Below, piece after piece: positions 44,900 to 56,125 of a stretch of DNA of 64,000 bases (its first letter is position 1; the number at the start of each line of letters is the position of its first letter). Below the pieces are notes generated by a model, which saw nothing but the letters and a program-made list of their open reading frames with translations, ran no database searches and was not told the origin of the DNA. The stretch comes from Cryptomeria japonica (Eukaryota > Streptophyta > Pinopsida > Cupressales > Cupressaceae), in assembly GCF_030272615.1 (NCBI RefSeq), contig NW_026728908.1, positions 248,001 through 312,000 on the forward strand. Direction: 5' to 3'. Made by a program: the position numbers and the translations under genes.

Positions 44900-46798
44900 T
44901 GTAATGTCCCCTTCTCGTTGATGACCTCCCAGTGGTCCATTAGCCTATTCCTGAGACCCATAGGCTAGGTGGAATGAAGAATGAGGGGTCCAGCATTGAT
45001 GAGGCGAGGACTTGCTATTTTTAGTAAGTCAGGGAATGGCTATTTTGGTGATACTGTCCTACTGAGCTCTCCATGCTCTGTCACTGGGCACGAAGATCAT
45101 GCTTTTCGGAGCATTAGTTCTTGACTTACTATTTTTAGTAAGTGGCAGTGTGGCATAATTCTATTTCTGGCAGTGGACAGGGTCCCCATCCTGCAGCAGT
45201 TCAGTGGTCTTCCTGGCTCAGTTTCATCCTGGTTTTGACAGTAATCAGTACGGGAGTCATATGTGACACAATTAAATATTATTTCCTTATCCTAAGGTTT
45301 AATATTTAATTAATCTGCTTAATTGCTACTGATTTATTGAATTTGGGATTAATGTCTAATATCTCCTAAGTGCTTGGCGGAATTTATGTTTAATAAGGGG
45401 ATGTCGAAATTATTAAGAGAGATATTATTTCATTTTTATCTCTAATGTTTGCTAAGTGGAATATCGTGGTCCTTGCTTTATGGTGTGAGGATTGACTTGT
45501 GAAGATGGTGCCACTCTTGGGGTCCACGTGAGGTGGAATGAAATGCAAATGAAAGAAGTTGAGTTTGAAGCAATTTGCATTTGAATTTGATGGTGTGAAG
45601 TTATAAATAAGAGCCTTGGGCTCCCATTCTAGATCATCTTGAAAATTTGTAATGTTATGCTGTCGGTTTGGCGACAGAACTTGAGGCTTCGGATTGCGTC
45701 TCCCTAGTGCTTCTCGGTTTCGTACTTGAAACATAGTACCTAGCTGTGTGTTGTTATCTTCTACATTCTTAGAGTATGTCATAGTCATTTTTGGTGTTGG
45801 GATGATTTTGGTGACTTGCTGGTTTGCCTGTGGCTGAAGTGCATTTTTTATCACACTTCTCTGCTGAAGCGACTGACCGTTATGGGTATTGGCTCTTTTA
45901 TCCTTCCCAGTAATGGCGATATACTTTGTAAGTTTGTGGCATTTTGAATTGAGTTTTGAATTTCCTAGACCAAATCAAAATTCTTAGGCTAGGCGTGGTT
46001 TTCTATTTTGCATTGGGATGCATGCAAAATCAATAAGGGGAGTATGGTATCATGGTTTGGGTTGGTTGTCATTGCAGTTAATCTAGTGTGGGTTTGGGAC
46101 TGATTTGGGGTGATTTGGATGTGTATTGAGAGAGTTGTGAGCTTTTTAGAGTTTTCTTAGGCTGTTGGTTTTGCAATTCCAGCCTGCAGATTGGTTATTA
46201 GCAGAAATTCATGTTCTTATTGGGATAATCTGCATTACTCTCTTTCTCATATCTCTATTTTTGTAAGGTTAAGTAGTAGTACTACTAACTAGTTCTGTTT
46301 TGTAATTCTCATCCCGCTGAAAAGTGGAAGAGGCTGGCTTGCCGCCTATCATCAAGCAAAATTGTAATTTCAGTCCTCTCACTGCATAAGTGGTTGAGTG
46401 ATATCTATGTGTAATGGTCCGCCCGCTGCATAAGTGGTTGAGTTGAGGTTGTTATGTAATTGCAGTCCTCCTGCTGAAATATTGCGCTTGAGTGATTTGT
46501 ATTTTTGTGTATCTCACTTGGCTGGTTCACCGCCAAGTTTTCTTGCTTTCCCATTGGATAAGCGGAAGGGGCTGGCTTGCCGCCCAAGCATTGCATTGTT
46601 TTCAGTTAATTAAGTTAATGATCCCCTCAACACCGTATGCTCTCACCTTCCCACATTGGGCACTTGGTGATCAGAAAGTGGAAGGGTTACTTTCCTAGCA
46701 TGTTTTAGTTTATGATTTCTAACCTTAACGGGTTAACTTCTTGTTGATGATTATTGTTGGCCTTGAAAATAAAATAAAAAAATAACTGGGATATTACA
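44900..46798 (+). repeat. 5' LTR of Gypsy II
   Basis: 1899 bp. Two hairpins of the CTATTTTTAG type at 45009-45030 and 45124-45143. TATA-like TATAAATA at 45602-45609. A cluster of CCGCTG..AAGTGG / CTGCATAAGTGG / GGATAAGCGG modules lies at 46311-46590, each followed by a GGCTGGCTTGCCGCC-like phrase. Confidence 0.95.
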
Positions 46799-46799
46799 G

Positions 46800-46811
46800 T
46801 GGTATCAGAGC
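46800..46811 (+). promoter_or_regulatory. Primer binding site of Gypsy II, initiator Met tRNA
   Basis: TGGTATCAGAGC, one base after the 5' LTR. Confidence 0.92.
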
Positions 46812-46857
46812 TGGTTTTCCTGCCAGCCTATGAGTTTCAGTGGATTCAGAAGTCTCC

Positions 46858-48110
46858 ATGAGTGACAGAGACGTCAGATACTACAACAGAGAGCAGAAGA
46901 GACAACAGTTTCAGATTCCGACAGTGTCGGAAGAGGACACATTTTCAGAAGTACTGAGGAACAGAGGGAAGGATTTAGATTTTTCAGATTCAATGGATTC
47001 AATGGTAGATAAGACTACAGAACCGAATGAGGCACCTGATAAGAAGGCTGAGAGACAATTCAATGCCATGATGGACATGATGTCTCTATTGCTGGCCAAG
47101 CTTAACTAGAACGTTGTTGGGACCCCTAACCAACCCAACAATGGACCGGAAGCCAACACTTCTAATGCTCCTATAGGCAATGGAAGCGGGAGTAACAACG
47201 GGAATAACAATGGAGGTTCAACCCCAAGACCTTTACAACTTGTATTTCTGCCAAGAGAAGTACAACAAGCTGAAACAAAAATACCCACAGCTGATGAAAT
47301 AAGAAACAACTACATGGAGTATGCTTCTCTTCCTGCTGAGATCCAAGATATCCTAACTCTGGATCAGTTTATGAATCAGAAAATGAAGAGAGGAAGGAGG
47401 AATGACTATAAGTCTGCTGCCCCAAGAGATTATCAGCAAGCTCTTGGAAGAGTGACCTTAGCACACTTTGATGGAAGCGCTAAGAGCACAGCTAGAGCAT
47501 GGGTATAGAAGTTGGACAATTACTTGTCCTTGAGGCCTATGCGGAGGAGGATGCCATCAAGTTTGCTACCTTTCACTTGGATGGTGTGGCCCACAAATGG
47601 TGGTACCATGGGTTGGTCACCCTTGGTTATAACTTAATCACCACCTATGCTGATTTCACCAACAAGCTAATTGAGAGATTCGATACCAGGGATCCCGAGG
47701 TGAAGTTTAGAGAACTTGCCCAACTCAAGCAGCAAGGTTCGTTGGACACTTACATAACTGAATTCCAAAACCTGTCAGTTATGGTAAGTAGCATCTTGGA
47801 GAAGCGGTTGGTTGTCCTTTTCACTGAAGGACCTGAGGAACCTTTGAAAGGTTGGGTCAAAGCTTTTGATCCGCCCACCTTGGTAGAAGCTATTAAAAAA
47901 TCTCGAAGCATGGAGTTGGCTGCCCCAAGGAGTAAAATTCAGTCCAAGCCTTTTCCTTTCAGAAAGGATAAGAAGAAGTTCACGAATTAGACCAAGAGGT
48001 TCCCTCCGTGTATGGATGATGAGCTCCGTCAAGAGCTCTAGAGGAAGAATCTTTGCTACTCTTGCAGAGAACCTTGGGCCCCCGGACATAAGTGTCATGG
48101 AAAGGGGAAT
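46858..48110 (+). pseudogene. gag: Gypsy II gag (broken)
   Basis: Structural protein of the particle. The first in-frame ATG is at 46858. Blocks: an N-terminal region rich in charged residues; FATFHLDGVAHKWWYHGLV and FTNKLIERFDTRDPEVKFRE in the capsid part; LKQQGSLDTYITEFQNLSVM after it. A zinc knuckle of the CxxC..GHxxxxC kind (CYSCREPWAPGHKC, 48054-48095) closes it. Breaks: TAG at 47107-47109, TAG near 47506, a frameshift near 47515, stops near 47988 and 48040. Confidence 0.88.
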
Positions 48111-48522
48111 TTGCATCAGGTGGAGTGCTATTCTGCAGATGGATCAGATTCTGAAATTTCAGAACAACAAACTAAAGTTGAGGACAGTGAGTATGAAGAG
48201 GCTCCTGAAGGGCCTGAATTTGGGTCAGAAGATAGGGGAGTGGTTGCTCAACTCTCGAGCATTCACAAAAATGAGTCCTTTAGAGTTCGGGGTGTGATTG
48301 GAGAGCATCGTGTCATTGCTCTCATTGACACAGGTGCAACACACAACTTCATTGATGAGAGGATTGTTGCAAAAAGGGGATTATTGGCAGAGGAAGTTGA
48401 AGGCTTCAAAGTCATGGTAGCAAATGGCTCCACTATATCTTGTAACCGAATGATTTCCAACATGTCTCTGAAGTTGGGAAATCATGAAATCAGAGATGAT
48501 TTCTTTGTGGTGAGCATTAGTG
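48111..48522 (+). pseudogene. pro: Gypsy II protease, cut by a solo LTR
   Basis: Aspartic protease with an intact DTGATHNFID active-site block (about 48327-48356), followed by VEGFKVMVANGSTISCNRMI and LGNHEIRDDFFVV. The frame runs into the inserted LTR at 48528; the C-terminal part (LGIQWLRSFGEITLN) resumes at about 54455. Confidence 0.88.
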
Positions 48523-48780
48523 GGACTTTTTGTGACCTTTTTCACACATCGCCCCATTGCAAATGGGGACCCTCTCTTTTCCTGCTTTCTAGGGTTTTTG
48601 TTAGTGTCCCGTGGCCTTTCGCTTCAGTTTTGCCAAGCCTTGCTCAGTTTTGAACGGTTCAAGTCCTAGAGATTGAAAGCTAGTTTTTGCAAGCCAAGTG
48701 ATACCAGAGTTTGGATACCGTCAAAGTGCCTAGAAAGGCCAAAGGACGAAGAACACAATTGATTTGAACGAATTTGAACA

Positions 48781-48903
48781 ACTTTCTATTTTTAGAAAGT
48801 TTGCTTTTTTGCTTTTTCCTATTTTTTAGGAAGTTTCGTTTTTGGTGTTTTTAGCCCAATCCCCGATATGCCTATTTTTAGAAAGTTTTCCCTATTTTTT
48901 AGG
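48781..48903 (+). repeat. Series of CTATTTTTAG-core hairpins in the solo LTR
   Basis: ACTTTCTATTTTTAGAAAGT (48781-48800) is a perfect hairpin. Next, TTCCTA pairs with TAGGAA around a T-rich loop (about 48817-48834), and CCCTA with TAGGG (about 48889-48903). The core stays while the arms change together. Confidence 0.8.
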
Positions 48904-49339
48904 GATGTCTGCTTTTTTCTTTTTCAGAATGGGAACCTAGGGTTTGCACTAGTGGCACTGACCTGCTTCGATCGTGATCGAAAGTTTTCAAGTTTTGACC
49001 CAAAAAGCTAAGTTCCTATATTTTAGGGGGTCATGGCGCATTCAGAGGGTAATCAGCTCGAAAAATCATCTGTCTGGAATGTCATCCCGATCTTCCGAAA
49101 ATTTGGCGCTGTCTGGAATGTCATCCTGATCATGAAATTTGACTGTCTGGAAAATTGGAGAATCCTCCAAAAACTAGATTTTGCATTATAACTCCTGGAG
49201 GTCCGAAACCACTCTCAAACATCCTGACAATATATATGAAATATAACTTAAAGTATAAGAAAGAGAAAAGACATATTGAAATACCACACTTATACTGAAA
49301 TGTTATATTTCATATATAGTCCACCCTCTTGAGAGCCTC

Positions 49340-50470
49340 CAAAAGTCCGCCTTGAAGAGAGAGCTCTAAACTCCACCCCATGGAGAAATAGTCAAAGTCC
49401 ACCCTCATGAGAAGTGCAGAAAGTCTGCCATGTTGGAGGGAACACCAAAGACCGCCATGCATGAGGAAGTAGTCAAAAGTCCGCCTTGAAGAGGGAGCAT
49501 AAAACTCCGCCCTCCTTAAGACCTTCAAAAGTCCGCCATTCATTGGAGGTAGTCAAAACTCCACCATGCATTGGAGGTAGTCAAAACTCCGCCCTATGTT
49601 GATGGCCAACCTTCCAAAGTCCGCCATGCATTGTGAAGTGGAAAAAGTCCGCCCAAGCATGATCAAGGAGAGAGCTCTAAAGTCCGCCCTAGGAGATGCA
49701 TCAAAGTTCACCTTGGTTGAGGTCACCCAAAAGTCCGCCCAAGGAGAACACCTTCCAAAACTCCGCCCATGGTGCTGGTCATCCAAAACTCCACCCAAGG
49801 TGCTGCTGAGTGGATGTTTATGAAAGTCCGCCCATGATGCCAAGTCTAAAAGTCCGCCCATGGTGCTGGTCATCCAAAACTCTGCCCAAGCATGATGAAG
49901 TGGTAGTCACCCAAAAGTCTGCCCTCCATGAAGTTGCCAAGGCTCCAAAAGTCTGCCCTCCAAGCTGCCTAAGAGAAGAAAGAAAGTTTGCTTCCATGAG
50001 CTAGAAAGTCCGCCCTACCTAGTAAACACTTCCAAGTGTGGTGTCAAAGAACCTAAAACCTCCGCCCTATGTAAGATACATCAATGATGGCAACATGAAG
50101 ATTGGAAGTCAGTAAATGGAGAGGTTAACGTGATGCAATATGAAGGAGAATTGATGATAGAAATTTAGCTAAATATGAAGCGATACTTGGTGCCAAGTAG
50201 AAGTTCCAAAAGTCCGCCTTGGTAGTGCTTGCAAGCCTCTCAAAAGTCCGCCTAAGGTGATAAAGGAAGATGCCTATCTCTCCAAACTTCGCCTAGAAGA
50301 TGGTTTCAAAGCAACACTTAAACTCCGCCCTTGGTGATACTTCAAAAGTCCGCCTTGAGGGAAATGTAATAAAGTTAAGACATGAAGTGCACATAAACAT
50401 AAGGAGAGTTATAAAAGTCCGACTTTGCCTTGCAACACAATGAGAAATAAACTTCATGAAGTCTGCCTAA
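49340..50470 (+). repeat. About thirty AAAGTCCGCC motifs
   Basis: AAA(A)(G/C)TCCGCC with small variants (CTCCACC, GTCTGCC) recurs every 25 to 60 bases, often followed by C(A/T)(A/T)GG or CATGCATTGG. The spacing is irregular and frames do not carry a repeated peptide, so this is a DNA or RNA motif array in U3, not a protein repeat. Confidence 0.85.
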
Positions 50471-51189
50471 GTCAAAGATGAAGCCAAAAATACTTGCCAA
50501 GTATTAAGGAAAGGAGAATATTCCTTGGTGATGTCATCCAAATCTTCAGGAAATTCGAACTGAGTTCTGAAAATAGAAAGTTTCTTGAAGGATGAATTTT
50601 GGAGATTGAGTTGATTTTTAACTGGAATTCAAAATAGAAAGTTGCATTCAAAGGAATTCGAACTCAAGGATGATGACTATGCAAATTAGAAACATTCTCT
50701 GCAGACTCAAAAGACTAGGGAAGGATTAGAAACAAGTTTTGAAGAGATTTTCCGAGTTTCTAATTATAAAATCAAACCCTCATACAAATATTTCATTCAC
50801 TCTCTCATTTTTTTTATATATACATGAGGTTCGAATTTCTTGAGCAAGTTGAGAACATTTTGAGAGAAGTTTTAAGAGTTTTGCAAGTTGAAAGAAGATT
50901 TTAAGGGTGATTCCAAGTATAAGTTTGAGATTTTCAACCATTTTCAACAAGTTCACATGCAGATTGGAGGAGATTCTTGACTGTTTTGAAGAGAAAATAT
51001 TCATATTTTCTGAAAATTTGAAGGTGATAGGAAGTCAAATTTCACTCCCGAACCTTCAAATCGGAGTGTTCGCAGCTTGTTGAAAGCTAAAAGTGTTGAG
51101 GAAGTGGAGAATCAGAGAACACTTTGCCATCAAACCTTCAAAGTTTACGCTCAAAATGAGGATTCTAATTTAATTTCCTTTGGTTTTAC

Positions 51190-51665
51190 AGGTCGCAAAT
51201 GGTAGTAGAAGCGGGATCATCATAGAGACCACAGCTGGAGTTTTAAGTCAAACGGAGGATTGAGGACAAGTTCACGGGCAAGGTTCATCCGGGCGTGAAG
51301 ATGGCCAAAATTTGGCTAAGTATGGGAAATGTTTCACATTTCACAGAGAAAATTCCAATTTCCTCAGTTATGATAAAGGCATGGAGAAATTCTTCTCCAA
51401 ATTTTAGGGTATCAAGAAGGAGGGCATGATCACAGGGAATGTCTGAACAGCCTGATCCCATCATTTCATATTTGCAAGGGGATATCTAGAGCTTTTACCC
51501 TCCTCCCGCGCAACATAAATTGGCAGCTGAAGGCAGGATCGTCATAGAAAACACAAATGGAGTTTCATGCCAAATTCAGAATTGAAGACAAGACCACGAG
51601 CAAGGTTCGTCCGAGTATAGAGAGGGCCAAAATTTGGCTAAGTATGAGAAATACTTCGCGAAGAG
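51190..51665 (+). repeat. Diverged tandem duplication, period about 322 bp
   Basis: GCGGGATCATCATAGAGACC at 51211 and GCAGGATCGTCATAGAAAAC at 51533 begin two similar stretches. Both continue through GGGCCAAAATTTGGCTAAGTATG-like sequence (about 51303 and 51627). Confidence 0.8.
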
Positions 51666-52183
51666 ATTTCTTCTCCAAATTCGAGGCACTTGAAAGAATC
51701 TCAAGGCATCAAGAAAGAAAAAGTTCTCAGATTTGGTAAAAATAAATTTCCAACTTCTTGAAGGATTTCATCTCCTGAAGAAATTAAAAAAACAAGCTCC
51801 CAAGCAAAATCAAATGGTGACAAGAAGGAATCAAATTTCCATACAAACAATTTCTTGACACAAATTGGAAAATTCAAGGAAGACATCCAACACGTTGAGG
51901 TGGCGCCTCGTCATCTTCCAACCAATCAGATCGTTCCAAGTCAACATGTCCAGGTTCGATGAACCTGACTTATCCAGAAGCTTCTAGAAGGGCACACTTC
52001 ACAATGCAACAACTTTCTATTTTTATTGATGGTTTATATTTAGCAAAAAGGACAAGTGTCCCAAATGTAATTTTCTCATAGGTCGAGGGTAGTTAGTTTT
52101 GGGAAACCCTAATTAGGGTTTGTAGCTTTCAATCTGGGCCCTTGATCACTGTTTGATCTCAGCCGTTCGTTTATTTTTGAAAA

Positions 52184-52193
52184 CTATATAAGG
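52184..52193 (+). promoter_or_regulatory. TATA box of the solo LTR
   Basis: CTATATAAGG preceded by AT-rich sequence and followed by a CT-rich start region, as in LTR promoters. Confidence 0.6.
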
Positions 52194-52754
52194 CTACCTC
52201 CTCTCATTTGGAGAGTGTGAGGTTTTTGATGTAATGTTGCGTAAGGTCATTTCTAGATAATATATTGCATGTGCGCTTGCTTTGTAATCCCTATTGTTTG
52301 AATGATTTGCATGGTTTCAATTTCCTCAACACTTAGTTAAAATCAAAGAAACGGGACTCGGACTCGGCTCGGACTCGGCAAGGCCGACTCGGACTCGGAC
52401 TCGGGACTCGGCGTCAGACTCGGCTCCAGACTCGGCTGGACTCGGGATAGTGAAAAACTCAAGAAATTTAGAGATTTTTAAATATTTAAAACTTGTTTCA
52501 GACACCCTTTATTGAATACACCTTAAAGACACAATAACATCATCAAACTCGGCTCATTTGATTACATACACAAGTATACATCAATCACATAAGCATAAAC
52601 GCAAATTGTAGCTGAAGAAAATAACAAACATAGATATATAAATATTGTCAAATGTATACAATATTACAAAACTCATGGAATAAAAAATCCATGTCATCAT
52701 ATGATCATCATCAAATGTTTCATACAAATACCAAAGGTAAATACAACTACAAGT

Positions 52755-53093
52755 CTATGGCTCAGAGGAGCCTGCACCCTCCGGCCCCGGCCCCCTGCGA
52801 AGGCGTCTAAGGTAGGTCCTGGATGATTCGACTGCCATAGCCGCTCCCCGTGACACCATGCCATGCTCACCAACATCAAGAACATCCGTGTCACTATCTG
52901 CCTTTGAATCTCCTGTCTGTGCTCGTGCTCTCCGCTCCTCCTCTGCCATGGCTACAGTCTCAACCTCTATATCTACCTGGTCGATCCAATCAATGTCAGA
53001 CTCGGAGGTTAAATTTTCTCTACTTCTATCGACGCAGTTTCCCCCATATTTTTTGACGGGGGTTTGGGGGCAATGCCTCCAAGGTGGGGTCAA
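52755..53093 (-). pseudogene. C-terminal remnant of a hAT transposase
   Basis: A 112-residue frame with IDWIDQVDIEVETVAMAEEE and a run of acidic residues, ending SRTYLRRLRRGPG. The position in front of the element end and the acidic character match the tail of plant hAT transposases; compare the tail of the transposase at 11469-11700. The catalytic and dimerisation parts are absent. Confidence 0.6.
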
Positions 53094-53167
53094 GGGGCAG
53101 CGCTCCCTGTCGCGATACAGGGCGAGGTCGAGGGGCAGCGCCCCGCGAGGCCAAAAAAACTTATTAC

Positions 53168-53609
53168 AAGTCTGAATTAGGGTCTCTTTGAGAGTCTTCC
53201 TTAGGCCCTGGTTTTGCTCTTGTTGCTAATTGGGTCTTGCTTGGTGAGTGAGTATCATTCTTGAAGGTCCAAGCTAGGTTAAGTTGGTGAGTGATAAAGT
53301 TTGGAATGTCATCCTGATCTTCAAATGCCTTGAAATTTGGCTAAGTCTGGAATGTCCTGATCCTGAAATTTGACTAAGTCTGGAATGTCCTGATCTTGAA
53401 ATTTGACTAAGTCTGGAAAACTGAAGAATCCTCCAAAAACTAGATTTTGCAATATAACTCCTGGAGGCCCGAAACCACTCTCAAACATCCTGACAGTATA
53501 TATGGAATATAACTTAAAGTATTCTTATAATTAAATGTTATATTCCATAAAATAATCCTGACGGAGAGACCAAAATGTCAAATTTCGCCCTTCCAAAAAA
53601 ACTTATTAC
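53168..53609. repeat. 442-bp insert with 17-bp flanking repeat inside the hAT derivative
   Basis: CCAAAAAAACTTATTAC occurs at 53151-53167 and 53593-53609. The enclosed sequence is a variant of solo-LTR sequence: from about 53310 it parallels 49070-49260, including CTCCTGGAGG..CGAAACCACTCTCAAAC. It was copied or transferred into the hAT element. Confidence 0.75.
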
Positions 53610-54447
53610 TTTTAAAAAAAACTTTTTAAAATGTTTTTTTTTTTGTCATTTTATTAACCCAGCCAGTAGCCGAGTCTGGGGCTCAGGACTCGCCGAGTTT
53701 GGCGATTTTGAGCCAAACTCGCCAACTCGGCGAGTCTGGCGAGTTTACTCCCCAGACTCGAACGAGTCCGAGTCCGAGTCCCTAGGACTCGCCGAGCATG
53801 ACTCGTACTCGGACTCGCCGAGTTTGGGCGAGTCCGGGCGAGTCCCGTTTCTCTGGTTAAAATCAATCTAGATTTGCTTTCATTGCTGTTAATTTGAATG
53901 AAGGATTTTGATAAGTGTCAATCAATGGTGTATCTCCGCTCATACTTTTGGTGAATGGATGATTCCATCTCACCGTGCAAAGTTAGTCTGAGCCCATCCT
54001 CTGTGCATCCCAACATCTTAATCATAAGCACAATCCATTGAAGATTGCACCGGCTTTGTGTAGTTGTCCCTAGTGCGGCGAAGCAAGGTTTGGTTTCCCG
54101 AGAGCACCCAATTGATACCGTCTCTGGAGTTCGTAGGATTAGATTAGCCTTCTCAAACCCTATCCCTTTTTCCTTTTCTTTTGAAAGTCCAAATCCCAGA
54201 AAATCTAAAAAAAAAGAAGAGCCTAAAATTGCTAAATCCATCTAAGTCCAGCAGTTCAAGATAGTTGTTAAACGTAAGTCCCCCTTGAGATTTTCAGCAT
54301 ACACTACCCAAGAAGCTATTTCACTAAAGTCGCTTGTTCGCACATATAGACCTTGGAATCAGTAGTGATTTTTCAAGAGAGGATAGAATACCTTCGGGTA
54401 TCCTATTCTAATGTTTGGTAGATGATAAAACAGACACCAACAGGACT

Positions 54448-55689
54448 GACAATGCAGTCCTCGGAATTCAATGGCTGAGATCTTTTGGTGAGATCACACT
54501 AAACTTGCAAACCATGGAGCTGAAACTCATGTCTGAAGGAAAGAAGGTAGTGTTGAGAGGAATGTCGCATGGTGGACTTAAAGATGTATCTTTGAAAAGA
54601 ATGGAAAGGCTAATCTGCCATAATCAGGTGGAGTGGGCAGCAGAGTGTTTGATAATGCCTTCAAATCCATTGGTAGACAAGGGTAGCTATTCCACAGACA
54701 TTCAAGCAATGATCATGGATGGAAGTAAGGTCATGGTCATGCCCTCAGAACCACAAAAAGAAAATTGGAATTATCTTGAAGACATTCAAGCCTTGATAAC
54801 TAAGAGAAGTAAGGTGTTTGAAAACCCACCTCCTGACAGACCTCCTGAGAGAGGTGTCGAACACATTATTGAGCTTGAAGAAGGAGCTAAGCCAATTATG
54901 ACTACTCCTTACCGATATCCTAAGAAGCAGAAGGATGAGATTGAGAAAGCAATTCAGGAATTGCTTGGCATGGGTTACATACGGCCTAGCAAAAGCCCCT
55001 TTGCTTCGGCTGTTGTTTTGGTGAGAAAGAAGGATGGGACCATGCGCATGTGTGTGGATTACAGAGCCCTGAATCAGAAAACCATCAAGAATCAGTATCC
55101 TATTCCGAAAATTGATGAGCTCATTGACGAGCTACATGGGGCAGTGTTCTTCTCCAAGATTGACCTCACGTCGGGGTATCATCAGATCAGAATGAGAGCA
55201 TCAGATGTGGAGAAGACCGCTTTCAAATGCCACTTTGGGCATTTTGAGTTCCTAGTCATACCCTTTGGCTTGACTAATGCACCCGCTACATTTCAATCAT
55301 GCATGAACAAAATCTTCCAAGAACAGCTAAGGAAGTTTGTTTTGATATTCTTTGATGACATACTCATATTCAACAAATCTTGGAAAGAACATTTACAACA
55401 GTTGGATGAAGTGTTAAGCATATTAGAATCCGAATCCCTGTCTGCCAAGGAGTCCAAATGTGAGTTTGGGATGGAAGAGTTGCTCTACCTTGGTCACATT
55501 ATCAGTGCAGGTGGTGTGAAGGTGGATCCTGAAAAAATTAGAGCCATCATTGATTGGCCTACTCCCGAGAACATAACACATTTGAGGGGATTTTTGGGAT
55601 TGTGTGGGTTTTATTGGAGGTTTGTGAAGGGATATTCTCAGTTGGCTGCCCCCCTCACAGATCTTACAAAGAAAGGAGCTTTTGAATGA
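54448..55689 (+). pseudogene. Gypsy II protease end and reverse transcriptase
   Basis: The longest surviving frame of Gypsy II. LGIQWLRSFGEITLN ends protease; RT follows with [51 protein letters not shown], the catalytic FFDDILIF (about 55350), LYLGHIISAGGVKVDP and the thumb block LRGFLGLCGFYWRFV. A TGA at 55687-55689 falls where a Trp is usual. The RT domain itself looks complete. Translation into the inserted LTR gives a spurious N-terminus. Confidence 0.93.
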
Positions 55690-56125
55690 TCCGAAAAGGC
55701 ACAGACAATATTTGAGCAGTTTAAAGGATTATGAGTTCCTGACCTGTTTTAGCATTGCCTGATTTCACCAAGCCGTTTGAGCTACAGTGTGATGCATCTG
55801 GAGAAGGTGTTGGTGCAGTCCTCATGCAAGATAAGCATCCTATAGTCTTTGAGAGCAGGAAATTGAGAGGTCCTGAAAGACTGTATTCAATTTATGACAA
55901 GGAAATGCTTGCCATAATGCATGCCCTTGCAAAGTTCAGGCAGTATCTGGTGGGGAGTAAATTCATTGTTACGACTGATCACAATAGTCTTAAACACTTC
56001 ATGCATCATAAAGATTTGAATGAGAGACAATAGAAATGGGTAACCTGCAGGCTTACGATTTCTATATTGAGTATGTTAAGGGGAAAAACAATGTTGTGGC
56101 GGATGCCTTATCCAGAAGGTCCCAT
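55690..56125 (+). pseudogene. Gypsy II RNase H (broken)
   Basis: FELQCDASGEGVGAVLMQ, YSIYDKEMLAIMHALAKF and FIVTTDHNSLKHFMHHKDLN give the D-E-D core; GKNNVVADALSRR ends the domain. Stops and a frameshift lie near 55690-55755 and at about 56031. Confidence 0.9.

Larger units (their letters stand above)
52344..53855 (-). mobile_element. 1512-bp hAT derivative, TSD GTTAAAAT
   Basis: Ends CAAAGAAACGGGACTCG and, reversed, CAGAGAAACGGGACTCG: inverted repeats with one mismatch that start with CA. The exact 8-bp duplication GTTAAAAT lies at 52336-52343 and 53856-53863, the hAT hallmark. Subterminal zones are arrays of GACTCGG (52356-52445) and CCGAGTC (53680-53850). A minus-strand frame (53093-52755) encodes an acidic hAT-type C-terminal tail, so it derives from a coding element. 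It is non-autonomous. Confidence 0.92.
48528..54442 (+). mobile_element. Solo LTR, TGTTGTGACG type, with TSD GGACT
   Basis: Inserted in the protease coding region; GGACT lies at 48523-48527 and 54443-54447. The left end reads TTTTGTGACCTTTTTCACAC, with the first base pair TG changed, followed by the CCCCATTGCAAATGGGG stem-loop (48552-48568). The right end is ACCAACA. Without the nested hAT element it is about 4.4 kb. There is no coding domain. A TATA box (CTATATAAGG, 52184-52193) sits about 3.6 kb in, which fits a long U3 then R/U5. Inside are hairpins at 48781-48903, a roughly thirty-copy AAAGTCCGCC array and a 322-bp-period tandem duplication. Confidence 0.85.

Noticed and set aside
49310-50004. 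Frames through the AAAGTCCGCC array as a repeat protein
   Set aside because: Spacing between motifs is not a multiple of three, so no repeated peptide is maintained.
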